From DAINPP01 sp963667315 (GTDB taxonomy: Bacteria > Thermotogota > Thermotogae > MWEM01), in the NCBI GenBank assembly GCA_963667315.1, contig OY763325.1, positions 2,604,001 through 2,668,000 of the forward strand: 64,000 nucleotides of DNA. The letters run 5' to 3'. This document shows positions 1 to 8,626 of this stretch, one piece after another (the first letter of the stretch is position 1; every line of letters starts with the position of its first letter). A model generated the notes under the pieces. The model made no database searches. It saw nothing but the letters and a program-made list of their open reading frames with translations, and was not told the origin of the DNA. The position numbers and the translations under genes were made by a program.

Positions 1-1344
1 TTCAAGAATTTTCCTTTCGGTATCCATTAGATTATACTCATCTTGGACCTCATCTTGAACCTCATCTTGAACTAAAAAAGCATCATGTATTCTTAATTCA
101 ATCCAGAAATAAGTCCTGTCTTCATCGGTTTCTATTCTAGGAATCGGAGACCCGTTGTTCTTCATCACTTTAAAAATCTTTGGAATCCCCGTCGAACGGC
201 CTTCTGTAAGTTTCAATTCTTTGAGAAATTCACCTATTTTTCTGTTTCAGTATCTTCTGGATATGATCTTTCCTGATTCAATATCCTTCTGTCTGATAGA
301 CTTATCAGGACCGGGATAATTGAGAATGATGATTCTGTCGGAATAAATTCTGATTTCAATCGGTTCGCGAATCTCATAACTCTTGTGATAGACCGCGTTG
401 ACAACCGCCTCTTCTATTGCCTCATAAGGGTAATTAAAGATTCTGACGGCTTCTGCCTGTCCGGGAATTTTTATGACTTTTTCCTGGAGGATCATGTTTG
501 AGATAAATCTCAGCGTTTCCTTAATTTGAAAGTTTAAAGGCCCATGAAAGATCTTTTCCGTGAAGATATCCTCATCGTTTCGGAAGTGCACCAGCTCTAT
601 CTGAGCATAGGGAAAAAAGTGATGTGGTTCCTCGTTGAACATCATCAGAGCAATGTTCTTTGGTTTTAAATATTCCGCTGATCCGTCGGTCAGGTTCATC
701 TGTTTTCCTATATCTTCCATGGTTTTTACACCAACATCATCGTACAGTCTGCTTTTTATCTCATACAGAAATTCTCTGACTAATGACATTTTTATATCTG
801 AAATATTCGCATGATGGTTTATTCTGTCATCAAAGGGTATTTTCCCCGCCAGCTCGTACAATTCAACTTTTTCACTCTCTTTTGCTTTTACGGTGTTGGA
901 AAATCTTCTGACGTAGAAAGTCTGTTCTTTTGATTTTGACGTTGAGTGAACCGGACAGCTGTAAGGACGGGTTTGCCCTCCCGGCACCCAGATGATGAGA
1001 ATATGTTTCCCCTGAAAAAGAACGGGTTCTGCAACGGGATAGTAAATCGGTTTTATCTGATTACACAGGTTCAGTAATTCTTTTTGAATCCCATCTATAT
1101 CGTTTTTATTCAGTCCGGCAGGCGGAAAGACAGGTCTCCCGTTATACTCCTCTATTCCGACAACAACATAGCCGCCACCCCAATTGTTGATATCGTTGGC
1201 AAAGGCGGTTATGGTGTGCAGAATCGCATCGGGATTCCACCCCTTTTTAAATTCAATTCTTTCCCATTCAATTGTATTTCCGTTTATCAGATCGTTTATA
1301 TTGATCGGGAGTGGCAAGATTTCACTTCTCCTTAATCTTTCCAA
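1..1344 (-). pseudogene. AlbA_2/Schlafen-type ATP-binding protein, interrupted by in-frame stop, runs off window
   Basis: The upstream part (residues about 20-135) looks like an AlbA_2/Schlafen-like domain with the glycine-rich stretch WGGGYVVVGIEE. The part near residue 310 resembles the GHKL-like fold of RecG-related ATP-dependent regulators (EAVVNAVYHKSYEIREPIEI). The reading frame hits TGA at 247-249 just after IISRRY, but the same frame then continues open to base 1. That continuation keeps family-like sequence (IGEFLKELKLTEGRSTGIPK) and a VQDE triple repeat encoded by 12-nt tandem repeats near 34-75. Relatives normally have Arg at the stop position, so one base change (CGA or AGA to TGA) explains it. 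The start is unclear: TTG at 1342-1344 lacks an SD, while TTG at 1315-1317 follows AAGGAG. It lies directly after a broken vapC. Confidence 0.75.
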
Positions 1345-1692
1345 TTCTCATATTTCAATCCGTCAACTCTCTTAAAATGCTTCAGATTATTTGAAACCAG
1401 CATCATCTATTAGATTTCCATTCTTTCTTAAATCGCTATAAACTTTTGCCCCTTTTTCAAAGGTTTCTTCATTTAATTCCAGTAGCGTAAACAGACCAAT
1501 CAAATCTTTGAATTTATTGAGCTTCTTTTCACCGTTAATATAATACAATCCCCTTAAAACCTCATAATAAGTAATGAGTGAAATAGCGATTTCGTTTTTT
1601 TCAACAATCTCTTTTTTCAATCGTTTAACGATTCTTTTGTCATTCTTCAAAAGATAACTGATGATATTTGTATCAAGGCAATAATTAATCAT
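1332..1692 (-). pseudogene. vapC: VapC-type PIN-domain toxin remnant with internal deletion and frameshift
   Basis: The N-terminal 95 codons read as a PIN-domain ribonuclease toxin: LDTNIISYLL supplies the first acidic residue, YYEVLRG the second and LIDDA the third. Right after LIDDA the frame ends (GFK, stop). The next frame continues with VSNNLKHFKRVDGLKYENWKD and stops at 1332-1334, which is the usual VapC C-terminus. The segment normally between these parts (DxLIAA...ILV, about 15 residues, holding a further active-site Asp) is missing. I infer a deletion that also shifted the frame, leaving no functional nuclease. The start overlaps the end of the vapB-like frame, as is usual for vapBC pairs. 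Confidence 0.8.
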
Positions 1693-1957
1693 TTTCCAGG
1701 CCTTTAATTTCTCTGTTAAAATTAATTCTTTCAGACATTATCTGATCAAATTTATCTATTTTTGATTCTTTTATATCATCAAAAAGATGACTTAATTCAT
1801 CAACGGCGTTTAATTTCTCCTGAACCTCATCATTTTCTTCGGTCATAATAATCAGCTTAATCTTTTGGTTCTTTTTTAATTTTTTTAATATATTACCGGG
1901 GATATGAATACTCCCATTATCCGTATACCTTGTCTGGAATTCATATGCACGAATAAT
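1685..1957 (-). CDS. vapB: VapB-like antitoxin frame lacking a normal start codon
   Basis: On the minus strand an open frame of about 90 codons ends at 1685-1687, overlapping the vapC start by 8 bases. Its N-terminus (IRAYEFQTRYTDNGSIHIP) looks like an AbrB-like swapped-hairpin DNA-binding domain, typical of VapB antitoxins. The acidic C-terminal half would wrap the toxin. A good SD (AAAAGGAGGG) sits at the expected distance, but the codon in start position is ATT (1955-1957 or 1952-1954), not ATG/GTG/TTG. Either ATT is used as a rare start or the start was lost by point mutation. Since the toxin partner is broken, decay is the simpler view. Confidence 0.6.
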   Translation of the reverse strand: MIRAYEFQTRYTDNGSIHIPGNILKKLKKNQKIKLIIMTEENDEVQEKLNAVDELSHLFDDIKESKIDKFDQIMSERINFNREIKGLEND

Positions 1958-2030
1958 TTTCCCTCCTTTTCAATTCATCAAATTTTCATTTTTTGATATC
2001 AACAAAATGATACTTATTAATTATTATAAT

Positions 2031-4691
2031 CTATTTCAAAAACCTCTCCTTTAAATAAGCCTCCTCATCCTCAGCCGTCTTCAGCTTCCCATCCAGCTTC
2101 ATCCCAAACACATCCCGGATGATGGTCTTGATTCCCTCACCCTGCTGAACGCCATATTCCCGGATAAGCCGCTTGCCGTTGACATAATAAAGCTTAACAC
2201 GTTTCTTTGCCCTGAGATATTCTTTAAGATGGTTAAGCCCCGTCTCTTCCAGATAGGCGGAGAGATAGCAGATGGCTTCCGGTGAGGCCCCGTCCAGGAT
2301 GGTATAGATCTCAGAAAACGGCATCTCCTCTTCAAGGAGTTTGGCAATGACTTCTACTTTCTTTGAGAAGGTGTAGATTTCATTGATGGTTTTCCTCGGA
2401 ACGCCATAGCGTTCCCTGACAAATTCCAGTTGAGACTGTGTGTAATATTCAATAAGCACATATAGCAAGCCGTAAAAACGGTTCAGTTTATAATGGCCCT
2501 CATAATACATCTCAAACCACCTCAGAGATGCGGCAACCCGTTCTATTTTTCTTTCCAGCAGCGTTGTGTAATAGGTCTGTTCAAAGAGATGCTTCAGGAT
2601 GTTCAGCTCGCCAAGGCGTTTCATCATCTTGAGGGCATGCTTCTCCTCCAGCATTCGGATGATCTCATAACGAATCCTGCCACCGCTTATCTTTTCCAGG
2701 TATTTGTCTCTCAAAGCCTTTTCCAGGTGTTCCAGGGTTCGTTCCTCCATCTGAAAACCATAACGCTGTTCATACCGGACCCCTCTCAAAATTCGCGTCG
2801 CATCGTCAATAAAACTGGTATTGTAAAGGATCTTTACGCTCCCCATATCAATATCCTTGCGGCTCCCGAAATAATCAATAAGTCGTCCGAATACGTTTTG
2901 ATTCAACGCAATCGCAAGGGCGTTGATCGTGAAGTCCCGTCTGTAAAGATCTTTCTTCAGATGTGCCTGATCAACGGAAGGCAGAGCGCCGGGATATTCA
3001 TAATATTCACTTCTCGCCGTGGCAAAATCTATCTCAACCGCTTCATCGATAAAATAGACCTTTGCAGTGAGAAATTTCTGATGAATCTCAGCCTTGACGT
3101 TCTTCAACGTCATGATCAGTTTCGTAAACTCAACGGCATTTCCCTCAACGACGATATCGATATCCAGGTTGGGCCGCTCCAGCAGCATGTCCCTGACAAA
3201 TCCCCCGACGATATAGATTCTGTAATCGTTCGCCTGCGCTATCCGTCCAAGTTCTTCAAGGAATCTGTATTGTTCCAGTGTCAGACTCTTCATCATAAGT
3301 TTTTTGACATTCTCCGAACGCATGTTTTCCGCAACGGTCATCCGTGTACTCTTTTCATGATGATACACCTCACGGATGACATCCGTCCTGGTGATCAGTC
3401 CGACAAGCATCCCATCCCGGATAACCGGTATCCTTCCCACACCGTTTTCGATCATTTTTTCCTTGACCCGTTCAACCGATTCATCTGCATCTGCAATGAT
3501 CAGATTTGTAGACATGATACTTTTAACGGGATGGGCTCCGAGATGATGATCCATTGCCTTTTGTACATCACGTCTGACAACAATTCCCACGAGTTTATTC
3601 TCCTCGACGATAGGAATGCCACCATACCCCGTCAGATTCATTATCTTGTAGGCACGTTTGATACGCATATCTACCTGCATGGTCTTGATGGGGAAACTCA
3701 TGATATCCTTTGCCCTGACAGCCGGTTGAATGAACATTTCCAGTTCCTTAAGGACTTTGCGATAGGCCTCTTCTAAGGAATGATCCAGCAGTTTACAGGC
3801 TGCCGCACGTTTGTGACCGCCACCGCGTAATTTCCCCATCATTTCCCCAAGATTGACATCCGGTGAAACCGTTCGACCGACGATATACGTCTTCTTCCCC
3901 ATCTTCACGATGGCAATAAAGGTATCATACCCCTTCGCCAGCCATATCTTACTGGTGATCAGGTTCAACCCTCCGACAAAGCCGTCTATTTCACAGCATC
4001 CGATAGCTATTTCCACATCGTTTATCTCAATGGTCTTCGACTCTCCTTCGAGAACCTTCATGACCCCAAGCTGCTCATCCGTCATCTCAGCCTTGACAAA
4101 AGCAGATACCACATCGATGTTTGCCCCGCATTCGATCAGAAAGGCAGCCGCCTGCATATCACGGGGTGTTGTTGAGGAAAAGAGGAAATTCCCGGTATCT
4201 TCATAGATACCGATTGCCAGTAAGGTGCTTTCCTCCCGGCCGATCTTGATATGCTTTTCCTTCAGTTTTTCGGTAACAATGGTGGTTGCAGATCCGATCT
4301 CTTCAAGAGAGAGTTGCTGCACATCATGTTTTGGAAAGATCCTTGAATGATCCACCGGGTGATGATCGTATATTGTCACTTTGATGGATCGCGACTCAAA
4401 TTCCTTTCGAATCCTGTTTCCCAATCTTTCCTCAACGGAGGTATCACAGACGATCGCTTCTTTCACGAGAGAAAAATCGACCTCATTTTCCCTGTAAAAC
4501 GGAAATTTCTCCTCATAAAGGGCAATAAATTCCTGAAGGTTGTTTGACGGCTCTCCGGAATGAACGATGATATGATCTTTATACATCAACGATGCGGCCA
4601 AAGCGGAAGAAAAGGCATCAAAATCCGGGTTTCTGTGTGCAACGATGATCTTTTCTGGTCTGACTCGAATATGCGTCTTTTTTTTAGACAA
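2031..4691 (-). CDS. cca: CCA tRNA nucleotidyltransferase with DHH and CBS domains
   Basis: This 886-residue protein should add or repair the 3' CCA of tRNAs using CTP and ATP. Domains in order: a DHH phosphoesterase-like region (residues about 14-310, with AHRNPDFDAF and the YDHHP motif), two CBS modules (about 318-440, the first opening with AKDIMSFPI), then a class II polymerase-beta-type nucleotidyltransferase (IVGGFVRDMLLERPNLDIDI and RRDFTINALA) and helical tRNA-binding tail. Plain bacterial CCA enzymes have about 400 residues; this long DHH-CBS form is the one known from Thermotoga. The start is TTG at 4689-4691 behind AGAGGTGAG, only 2 bases after the comFC stop, so the two are translationally coupled. 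All tRNAs in this window already encode CCA, so repair is the likely role. Confidence 0.93.
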   Translation of the reverse strand: MSKKKTHIRVRPEKIIVAHRNPDFDAFSSALAASLMYKDHIIVHSGEPSNNLQEFIALYEEKFPFYRENEVDFSLVKEAIVCDTSVEERLGNRIRKEFESRSIKVTIYDHHPVDHSRIFPKHDVQQLSLEEIGSATTIVTEKLKEKHIKIGREESTLLAIGIYEDTGNFLFSSTTPRDMQAAAFLIECGANIDVVSAFVKAEMTDEQLGVMKVLEGESKTIEINDVEIAIGCCEIDGFVGGLNLITSKIWLAKGYDTFIAIVKMGKKTYIVGRTVSPDVNLGEMMGKLRGGGHKRAAACKLLDHSLEEAYRKVLKELEMFIQPAVRAKDIMSFPIKTMQVDMRIKRAYKIMNLTGYGGIPIVEENKLVGIVVRRDVQKAMDHHLGAHPVKSIMSTNLIIADADESVERVKEKMIENGVGRIPVIRDGMLVGLITRTDVIREVYHHEKSTRMTVAENMRSENVKKLMMKSLTLEQYRFLEELGRIAQANDYRIYIVGGFVRDMLLERPNLDIDIVVEGNAVEFTKLIMTLKNVKAEIHQKFLTAKVYFIDEAVEIDFATARSEYYEYPGALPSVDQAHLKKDLYRRDFTINALAIALNQNVFGRLIDYFGSRKDIDMGSVKILYNTSFIDDATRILRGVRYEQRYGFQMEERTLEHLEKALRDKYLEKISGGRIRYEIIRMLEEKHALKMMKRLGELNILKHLFEQTYYTTLLERKIERVAASLRWFEMYYEGHYKLNRFYGLLYVLIEYYTQSQLEFVRERYGVPRKTINEIYTFSKKVEVIAKLLEEEMPFSEIYTILDGASPEAICYLSAYLEETGLNHLKEYLRAKKRVKLYYVNGKRLIREYGVQQGEGIKTIIRDVFGMKLDGKLKTAEDEEAYLKERFLK

Positions 4692-4693
4692 AC

Positions 4694-5335
4694 TTACTCA
4701 CCTCTTTTTATGAAGACAATCCCCTGTATACGGCAATTTCTGTTTTTCTTTTTTATCTGTCTGGCGATGGATTCCAACGTGCTGCCACTTGTTATTATAT
4801 CGTCAAACAGTGTAATTTCATCCGGAATCTCCGGTTTTATGATTCGATAGGATTTTTCCGCGTTATCTTTTCTATGTTCAACACCCTTCAAAGAGGCCTG
4901 CGGAATATATTTCCCCGTTCTTTTCAACAGATTCATGATAGTCAAATCACTTAAATACGTCTCCTTGCATTCACGAGCTATCCGTTCAGCCGCCGAAAAT
5001 CCCCTGGTCCTTATAGAATGTCGGTGAGAGGGAACCGGTTGAATCGTATGCGGTAAATCGGTATAGGTGAACATTTCTCGCATGAACAGCGCAAAGAACG
5101 AAGCCAATGAGAGATGCATCCCGTATTTGTACGACTTGATCAGATCTGTTAACGGACTGTCATAATAATCAAAAAAATGGATCTTTTCTATCGTTTTGGT
5201 AGACGTCGTTGTGTAAACCGGCGTCAGCTTCATCAGTCTGTTAAGACAATCCTGACACAAGATCATGTGCGAAGGCGCCGCTTCCGAGCACAACAAACAT
5301 TTTGACGGTAAAAAGATATCAAAAAAGGCACCCAT
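4694..5335 (-). CDS. comFC: ComFC-family phosphoribosyltransferase-like protein
   Basis: The 213-residue product has an N-terminal zinc site made of two CxxC pairs (Cys13/16 and Cys27/30) and a C-terminal PRTase loop (ITLFDDIITSGSTL). This is the layout of ComFC/GntX proteins, which are needed for DNA uptake in naturally competent bacteria. It is followed at once by the CCA enzyme. The start is odd: the ATG at 5333-5335 lies in the loop of a perfect 11-bp hairpin that looks like the infB terminator, and no SD precedes it. The next codons (GAFF) are encoded by the terminator's 3' arm. No other in-frame start precedes the first zinc pair, so this start is kept. Expression may depend on terminator read-through. 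Confidence 0.85.
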   Translation of the reverse strand: MGAFFDIFLPSKCLLCSEAAPSHMILCQDCLNRLMKLTPVYTTTSTKTIEKIHFFDYYDSPLTDLIKSYKYGMHLSLASFFALFMREMFTYTDLPHTIQPVPSHRHSIRTRGFSAAERIARECKETYLSDLTIMNLLKRTGKYIPQASLKGVEHRKDNAEKSYRIIKPEIPDEITLFDDIITSGSTLESIARQIKKKNRNCRIQGIVFIKRGE

Positions 5336-5351
5336 AAAAAGTGCCTTTTTT
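5321..5351 (-). terminator. Intrinsic terminator after infB, overlapping the comFC start
   Basis: Arms AAAAAAGGCAC (5321-5331) and GTGCCTTTTTT (5341-5351) are perfect complements around a 9-nt loop. On the minus strand the hairpin ends in a run of T and lies about 55 bases after the infB stop. The comFC ATG sits in the loop. Confidence 0.8.
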
Positions 5352-5406
5352 AAGATTTCCCGTGTATTTATACGTTGTAATTCTTCCTCAAAAGAGAAAG
5401 AAGATT

Positions 5407-7575
5407 CTATTTTCTGAATTCCAGTTCTCTCTCGACTTCGTTTATGTTGTAAAATTCCAATTCATCGCCTTCCGAGATATCGTTGAAATTAACAAGCTTG
5501 ATGCCACATTCTTTCGGTGCTTCAACCTTTGCCGCATCATTCTGGAATCTCTTCAGTGATTCAAGTTCTCCGTTGTGAATCTCTATACCGTTTCTGTAGA
5601 TTCGGACCCTGGAATGCTTCTCAATAAACCCGTCCGTCAGGAGTATACCTGCAATGGAACCGACTTTCCTGACTTTGAAGACCTGCTTAACCTCTCCATG
5701 GCCAACGGTCTGAGCAACCTGTTCAGGCGCCAGCATCCCCTGAAGTGCCTTCTTGACATCTTCAATCATATCGAATATGATATCGTAACTTCTGATCTGA
5801 ACATCTTCCTTATCCGCTTCTAACTTGGACTTCTGATCAACCTTGACCTTAAATCCGAGAACAACCGCATCAGATGCTGCAGCAAGGAGAACGTCGGTTG
5901 CTGTAACAGCTCCGATACCGGAATGAACGATCTCTATCGTGATTTCCTCGGTCTGAAGCTTTCCAAGTGCATTCCTGAGTGCCTCAACCGTACCGTAACT
6001 ATCCGCCTTGATGAGTATCTTAAGGGTCTGTCTTTCTCCGTCTTTAACCATATCGTAGAATTCTTCAAGAGAGATATGCTTGCGCTTGAGAAGATTGGCT
6101 TTTTCCCTCTCCTGAACCTTCTCAACAACCTGTCTGGCCGTAGATGCCGATTCGACGACATATAATATAGAGTGGGCATCCGGAACGGCATTAAAACCAA
6201 GAATCTTTACCGGGTCGGATGGACCGGCTTCCTTGATCCTCTTACCATTGGAATCGTTGAGTGCCTTAACCTTACCCCAAGTGTTTCCGGAAACAAAATA
6301 CTGTCCGATCCTCAGTGTACCGTCTTTGATGATACACGTTGCCGTCGGTCCGATCTTCGGATCAAGTTCCGATTCAACGATAACCCCTCGGGCTCTTCCT
6401 TTTGGATAGCATTGAATCTCCTCCATATCCGCAGCGAGCAGGACCATATCCAGCAGATCATCAATTCCCGTTCCCTTCTTCGCTGAGATAGGAACCGTAA
6501 CCGTATCGCCGCCCCACTCTTCAGGAAGCAATTGAAGCTTCGAAGAAAGCTGCTGCATGGTGTGATCGATGTTTGCATTCGGCTTGTCGATCTTGTTGAT
6601 GGCTACTATTATAGGCACCTTGGCTTCTTTCGCATGATTATAGGCTTCTTCCGTCTGAGGCATAACACCGTCATCAGCTGCAACCACGAGGATAACCAGG
6701 TCTGTCGCCTGTGCCCCTCTCGCTCTCATTTCGGTAAAGGCCTCATGTCCCGGCGTATCGATAAAGGTGATATACCTGTCCTTCGTCTTGACCTGATAAG
6801 CACCGATCGCCTGTGTGATCCCACCGGCTTCACTGTCGGCAACTCTTGCGGAACGGATGTGGTCAAGAAGCGTCGTCTTACCATGGTCAACGTGCCCCAT
6901 AACGGTTACAACCGGAGGTCTTCCTATCAGCTCATTCTTCTTATCGTTATATATCTTTTCATAATATTCCTTCAAATGCTTCTCAAGATCATCTTCTTTT
7001 TCTTCGAGAATATCGCCCGTATCTTCTATTTCAAGTTTTTTGCCATATTTTTCGGCAAATTCCGCACATTCCTCAAACTCCATCCTCTGATTCGGATTCA
7101 GAATCTGCCCCTTGACAAACGATTCCTGAATGATCTTATTAATAGGAACCTTAATCGTCTCGGCAAGCTCTCTCAACGTCATCGACAGAACATTGATGAA
7201 AATTGTATTTTCATCGTATACGGCCGCTTCCTTTACCTTTTCTTCCTCTACCATTTCTTTCTTTTCCGGCTTCTGCTCCACCTGCGTTTCTTCTTTTTTA
7301 ATCGTTTTATTCCCCTTTTTGTTAACTTCCTCTTTCTCTTCTACCTTTACAGTGTTTTCTTTCTTGTCTGATTTAGGCATCTTTGTTTTCTTTGATGACT
7401 TTTCACCCTTTGATTCGTTCTCGGTCATCAAATCCATGATAAGTTTTTCATCTTCCTCTTCAAGAACACTCATATGATTTTTAACCGTAACACCAAGATC
7501 TTCCAATTCACTGATTAAATCCTTGCTTGACATCTCCAGCCTTTTAGCCAGCTGATAAACTCTAATCTTTGACAA
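5407..7575 (-). CDS. infB: Translation initiation factor IF-2
   Basis: IF-2 is the GTPase that brings initiator tRNA to the 30S subunit. From the chosen start the protein has 722 residues: a short IF2N domain (SKIRVYQLAKRLEMSSKDLI), a highly charged Lys/Glu linker, then the G domain with GHVDHGKTT, DTPGHEAF, NKID and a SAK motif, followed by the C-terminal domains. The start is TTG at 7573-7575 with GGAGGTGA just upstream. The open frame extends further 5', but that part is AT-rich with no initiation signal. A TATAAT lies at 7621-7626 (minus) and may be its -10 box. The gene is transcribed away from the tRNA block and ends at a strong terminator. Confidence 0.96.
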   Translation of the reverse strand: MSKIRVYQLAKRLEMSSKDLISELEDLGVTVKNHMSVLEEEDEKLIMDLMTENESKGEKSSKKTKMPKSDKKENTVKVEEKEEVNKKGNKTIKKEETQVEQKPEKKEMVEEEKVKEAAVYDENTIFINVLSMTLRELAETIKVPINKIIQESFVKGQILNPNQRMEFEECAEFAEKYGKKLEIEDTGDILEEKEDDLEKHLKEYYEKIYNDKKNELIGRPPVVTVMGHVDHGKTTLLDHIRSARVADSEAGGITQAIGAYQVKTKDRYITFIDTPGHEAFTEMRARGAQATDLVILVVAADDGVMPQTEEAYNHAKEAKVPIIVAINKIDKPNANIDHTMQQLSSKLQLLPEEWGGDTVTVPISAKKGTGIDDLLDMVLLAADMEEIQCYPKGRARGVIVESELDPKIGPTATCIIKDGTLRIGQYFVSGNTWGKVKALNDSNGKRIKEAGPSDPVKILGFNAVPDAHSILYVVESASTARQVVEKVQEREKANLLKRKHISLEEFYDMVKDGERQTLKILIKADSYGTVEALRNALGKLQTEEITIEIVHSGIGAVTATDVLLAAASDAVVLGFKVKVDQKSKLEADKEDVQIRSYDIIFDMIEDVKKALQGMLAPEQVAQTVGHGEVKQVFKVRKVGSIAGILLTDGFIEKHSRVRIYRNGIEIHNGELESLKRFQNDAAKVEAPKECGIKLVNFNDISEGDELEFYNINEVERELEFRK

Positions 7576-7857
7576 TACCTCTTCACCTCCGTTGCATTGG
7601 TATGTCCGAATTTTCAATACATTATACCACAGTGGAAAGTGCTTTAAAAACAAATATGAAGTATTTTGTGCATCATTCACAAGAAAATTCAAGGAATTTT
7701 TCAGCGATTTATGTCAATAATTTTATTACATATTCATAAAAAGCTAATTTTTACCCCCTTTTTTTACTTGTCCATATCGCTAAAAACTTTATTTTATGAG
7801 GTTTACAACAGTTTCCTCAATCGTAAATAATCCGTATACATTTTGTATCATTAACAC

Positions 7858-7886
7858 TTGACAGCTATATAGGTCTATGCTATAAT
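7858..7886 (+). promoter_or_regulatory. Consensus promoter of the tRNA cluster
   Basis: TTGACA (7858-7863), a 17-nt spacer and TATAAT (7881-7886) match the sigma-70-type consensus exactly. The first tRNA starts 10 bases after the -10 box, so start of transcription should lie at or just before the mature tRNA 5' end. Confidence 0.85.
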
Positions 7887-7896
7887 AACGCGCAAT

Positions 7897-7972
7897 CGGG
7901 GTGTAGCGCAGTTGGGAGCGTGCGTGCCTTGGGTGCACGAGGTCGCTGGTTCAAGCCCAGTCACCCCGACCA
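7897..7972 (+). tRNA. tRNA-Pro (TGG)
   Basis: Cloverleaf with acceptor CGGGGTG/CACCCCG, anticodon loop CTTGGGT giving TGG, T arm GCTGG/CCAGT with TTCAAGC loop, and encoded CCA end. It is the first of seven tRNAs. Confidence 0.95.
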
Positions 7973-7978
7973 TCGATT

Positions 7979-8054
7979 GCGACCGTAGCTCAATTGGTAG
8001 AGCACCACCCTTCCAAGGTGGTTGTTGCGGGTTCGAGTCTCGTCGGTCGCTCCA
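7979..8054 (+). tRNA. tRNA-Gly (TCC)
   Basis: Acceptor GCGACCG/CGGTCGC, anticodon stem CCACC/GGTGG with loop CTTCCAA (TCC), and encoded CCA. It lies 6 bases after tRNA-Pro. Confidence 0.95.
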
Positions 8055-8066
8055 GTAATTTAATGG

Positions 8067-8143
8067 GCGCCTATAGCTCAATCGGATAGAGCATTGGATT
8101 TCTAATCCAAAGGCTGGGGGTTCGATTCCCTCTGGGCGCACCA
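8067..8143 (+). tRNA. tRNA-Arg (TCT)
   Basis: Acceptor GCGCCTA/TGGGCGC (one G-T pair), anticodon stem TTGGA/TCCAA with loop TTTCTAA (TCT, for AGA), and encoded CCA. AGA is a common Arg codon in the genes around it. Confidence 0.95.
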
Positions 8144-8184
8144 TTATTTTATTGTTCACTGGTCCTATGAGAAATTTTACGCAT

Positions 8185-8261
8185 GGTGGCTATAGCTCAG
8201 TTGGTAGAGCATCTGATTGTGGTTCAGGCTGCCGTGGGTTCAAATCCCACTAGCCACCCCA
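8185..8261 (+). tRNA. tRNA-His (GTG)
   Basis: Acceptor GTGGCTA/TAGCCAC with an extra 5' G (8185) facing the discriminator C, the identity mark of tRNA-His. Anticodon loop TTGTGGT gives GTG. CCA is encoded. Confidence 0.95.
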
Positions 8262-8283
8262 TGTTTTTAAGAACTTGAGTCGT

Positions 8284-8360
8284 GCGCTTGTGGCTCAACT
8301 GGATAGAGCATCGGATTTCGGCTCCGAGGGTTGGGGGTTCGAATCCTCCCAGGCGCGCCA
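8284..8360 (+). tRNA. tRNA-Arg (TCG)
   Basis: Acceptor GCGCTTG/CAGGCGC, anticodon stem TCGGA/TCCGA with loop TTTCGGC, so anticodon TCG. Many bacteria read CGN codons with an inosine-modified ACG anticodon; a TCG isoacceptor is less usual but the fold is clear. CCA is encoded. Confidence 0.92.
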
Positions 8361-8375
8361 GTTGTAAAGAGGTAC

Positions 8376-8404
8376 TTGACAAAAGAAGAATTAAGTGATA
8401 GAAT
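8376..8404 (+). promoter_or_regulatory. Second promoter inside the tRNA cluster
   Basis: TTGACA (8376-8381), 17-nt spacer, TAGAAT (8399-8404). It should drive tRNA-Leu, tRNA-Lys and probably read on into the infC leader. Confidence 0.75.
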
Positions 8405-8448
8405 CACTTTCGTGTAAAACACTGCTTATTGTGTAGCGCGAGAGGAAT

Positions 8449-8539
8449 GCCGGGGTGGTGGAATAGGCAGACACGCATGGTTGAGGTCCATGTGGGAGAT
8501 TAAAATCCCGTGGGGGTTCAAGTCCCCCCTCCGGCACCA
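8449..8539 (+). tRNA. tRNA-Leu (GAG)
   Basis: Class II tRNA with long variable arm. Acceptor GCCGGGG and 3' CTCCGGC, anticodon loop TTGAGGT (GAG), T arm with TTCAAGT, encoded CCA. Confidence 0.94.
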
Positions 8540-8550
8540 TTTTTTAAAGC

Positions 8551-8626
8551 GGGCCGTTAGCTCAATCGGCAGAGCAACTGACTCTTAATCAGTAGGCTAC
8601 AGGTTCAATTCCTGTACGGCCCACCA
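8551..8626 (+). tRNA. tRNA-Lys (CTT)
   Basis: Acceptor GGGCCGT/ACGGCCC, anticodon stem ACTGA/TCAGT with loop CTCTTAA, anticodon CTT (for AAG). CCA is encoded. It is the last tRNA before the infC leader. Confidence 0.94.

Noticed and set aside
34..75. Short tandem repeat possibly seen as CRISPR-like or VNTR
   Set aside because: Three in-frame 12-nt units encoding VQDE in a family known for such linkers; no spacers. No CRISPR array was found anywhere in the window.
2493..3776. 427-codon plus-strand ORF
   Set aside because: Wholly antisense to the CCA-adding enzyme, no SD and no recognisable domain.
6532..7371. 279-codon plus-strand ORF rich in Phe and Leu
   Set aside because: Antisense to infB; composition reflects the complement of the Lys/Glu-rich linker.
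7875..8159. 94-codon minus-strand ORF with GIEPPAFGLEIQCS-like sequence
   Set aside because: It is antisense to three tRNA genes; this is the well-known spurious translation of tRNA clusters.
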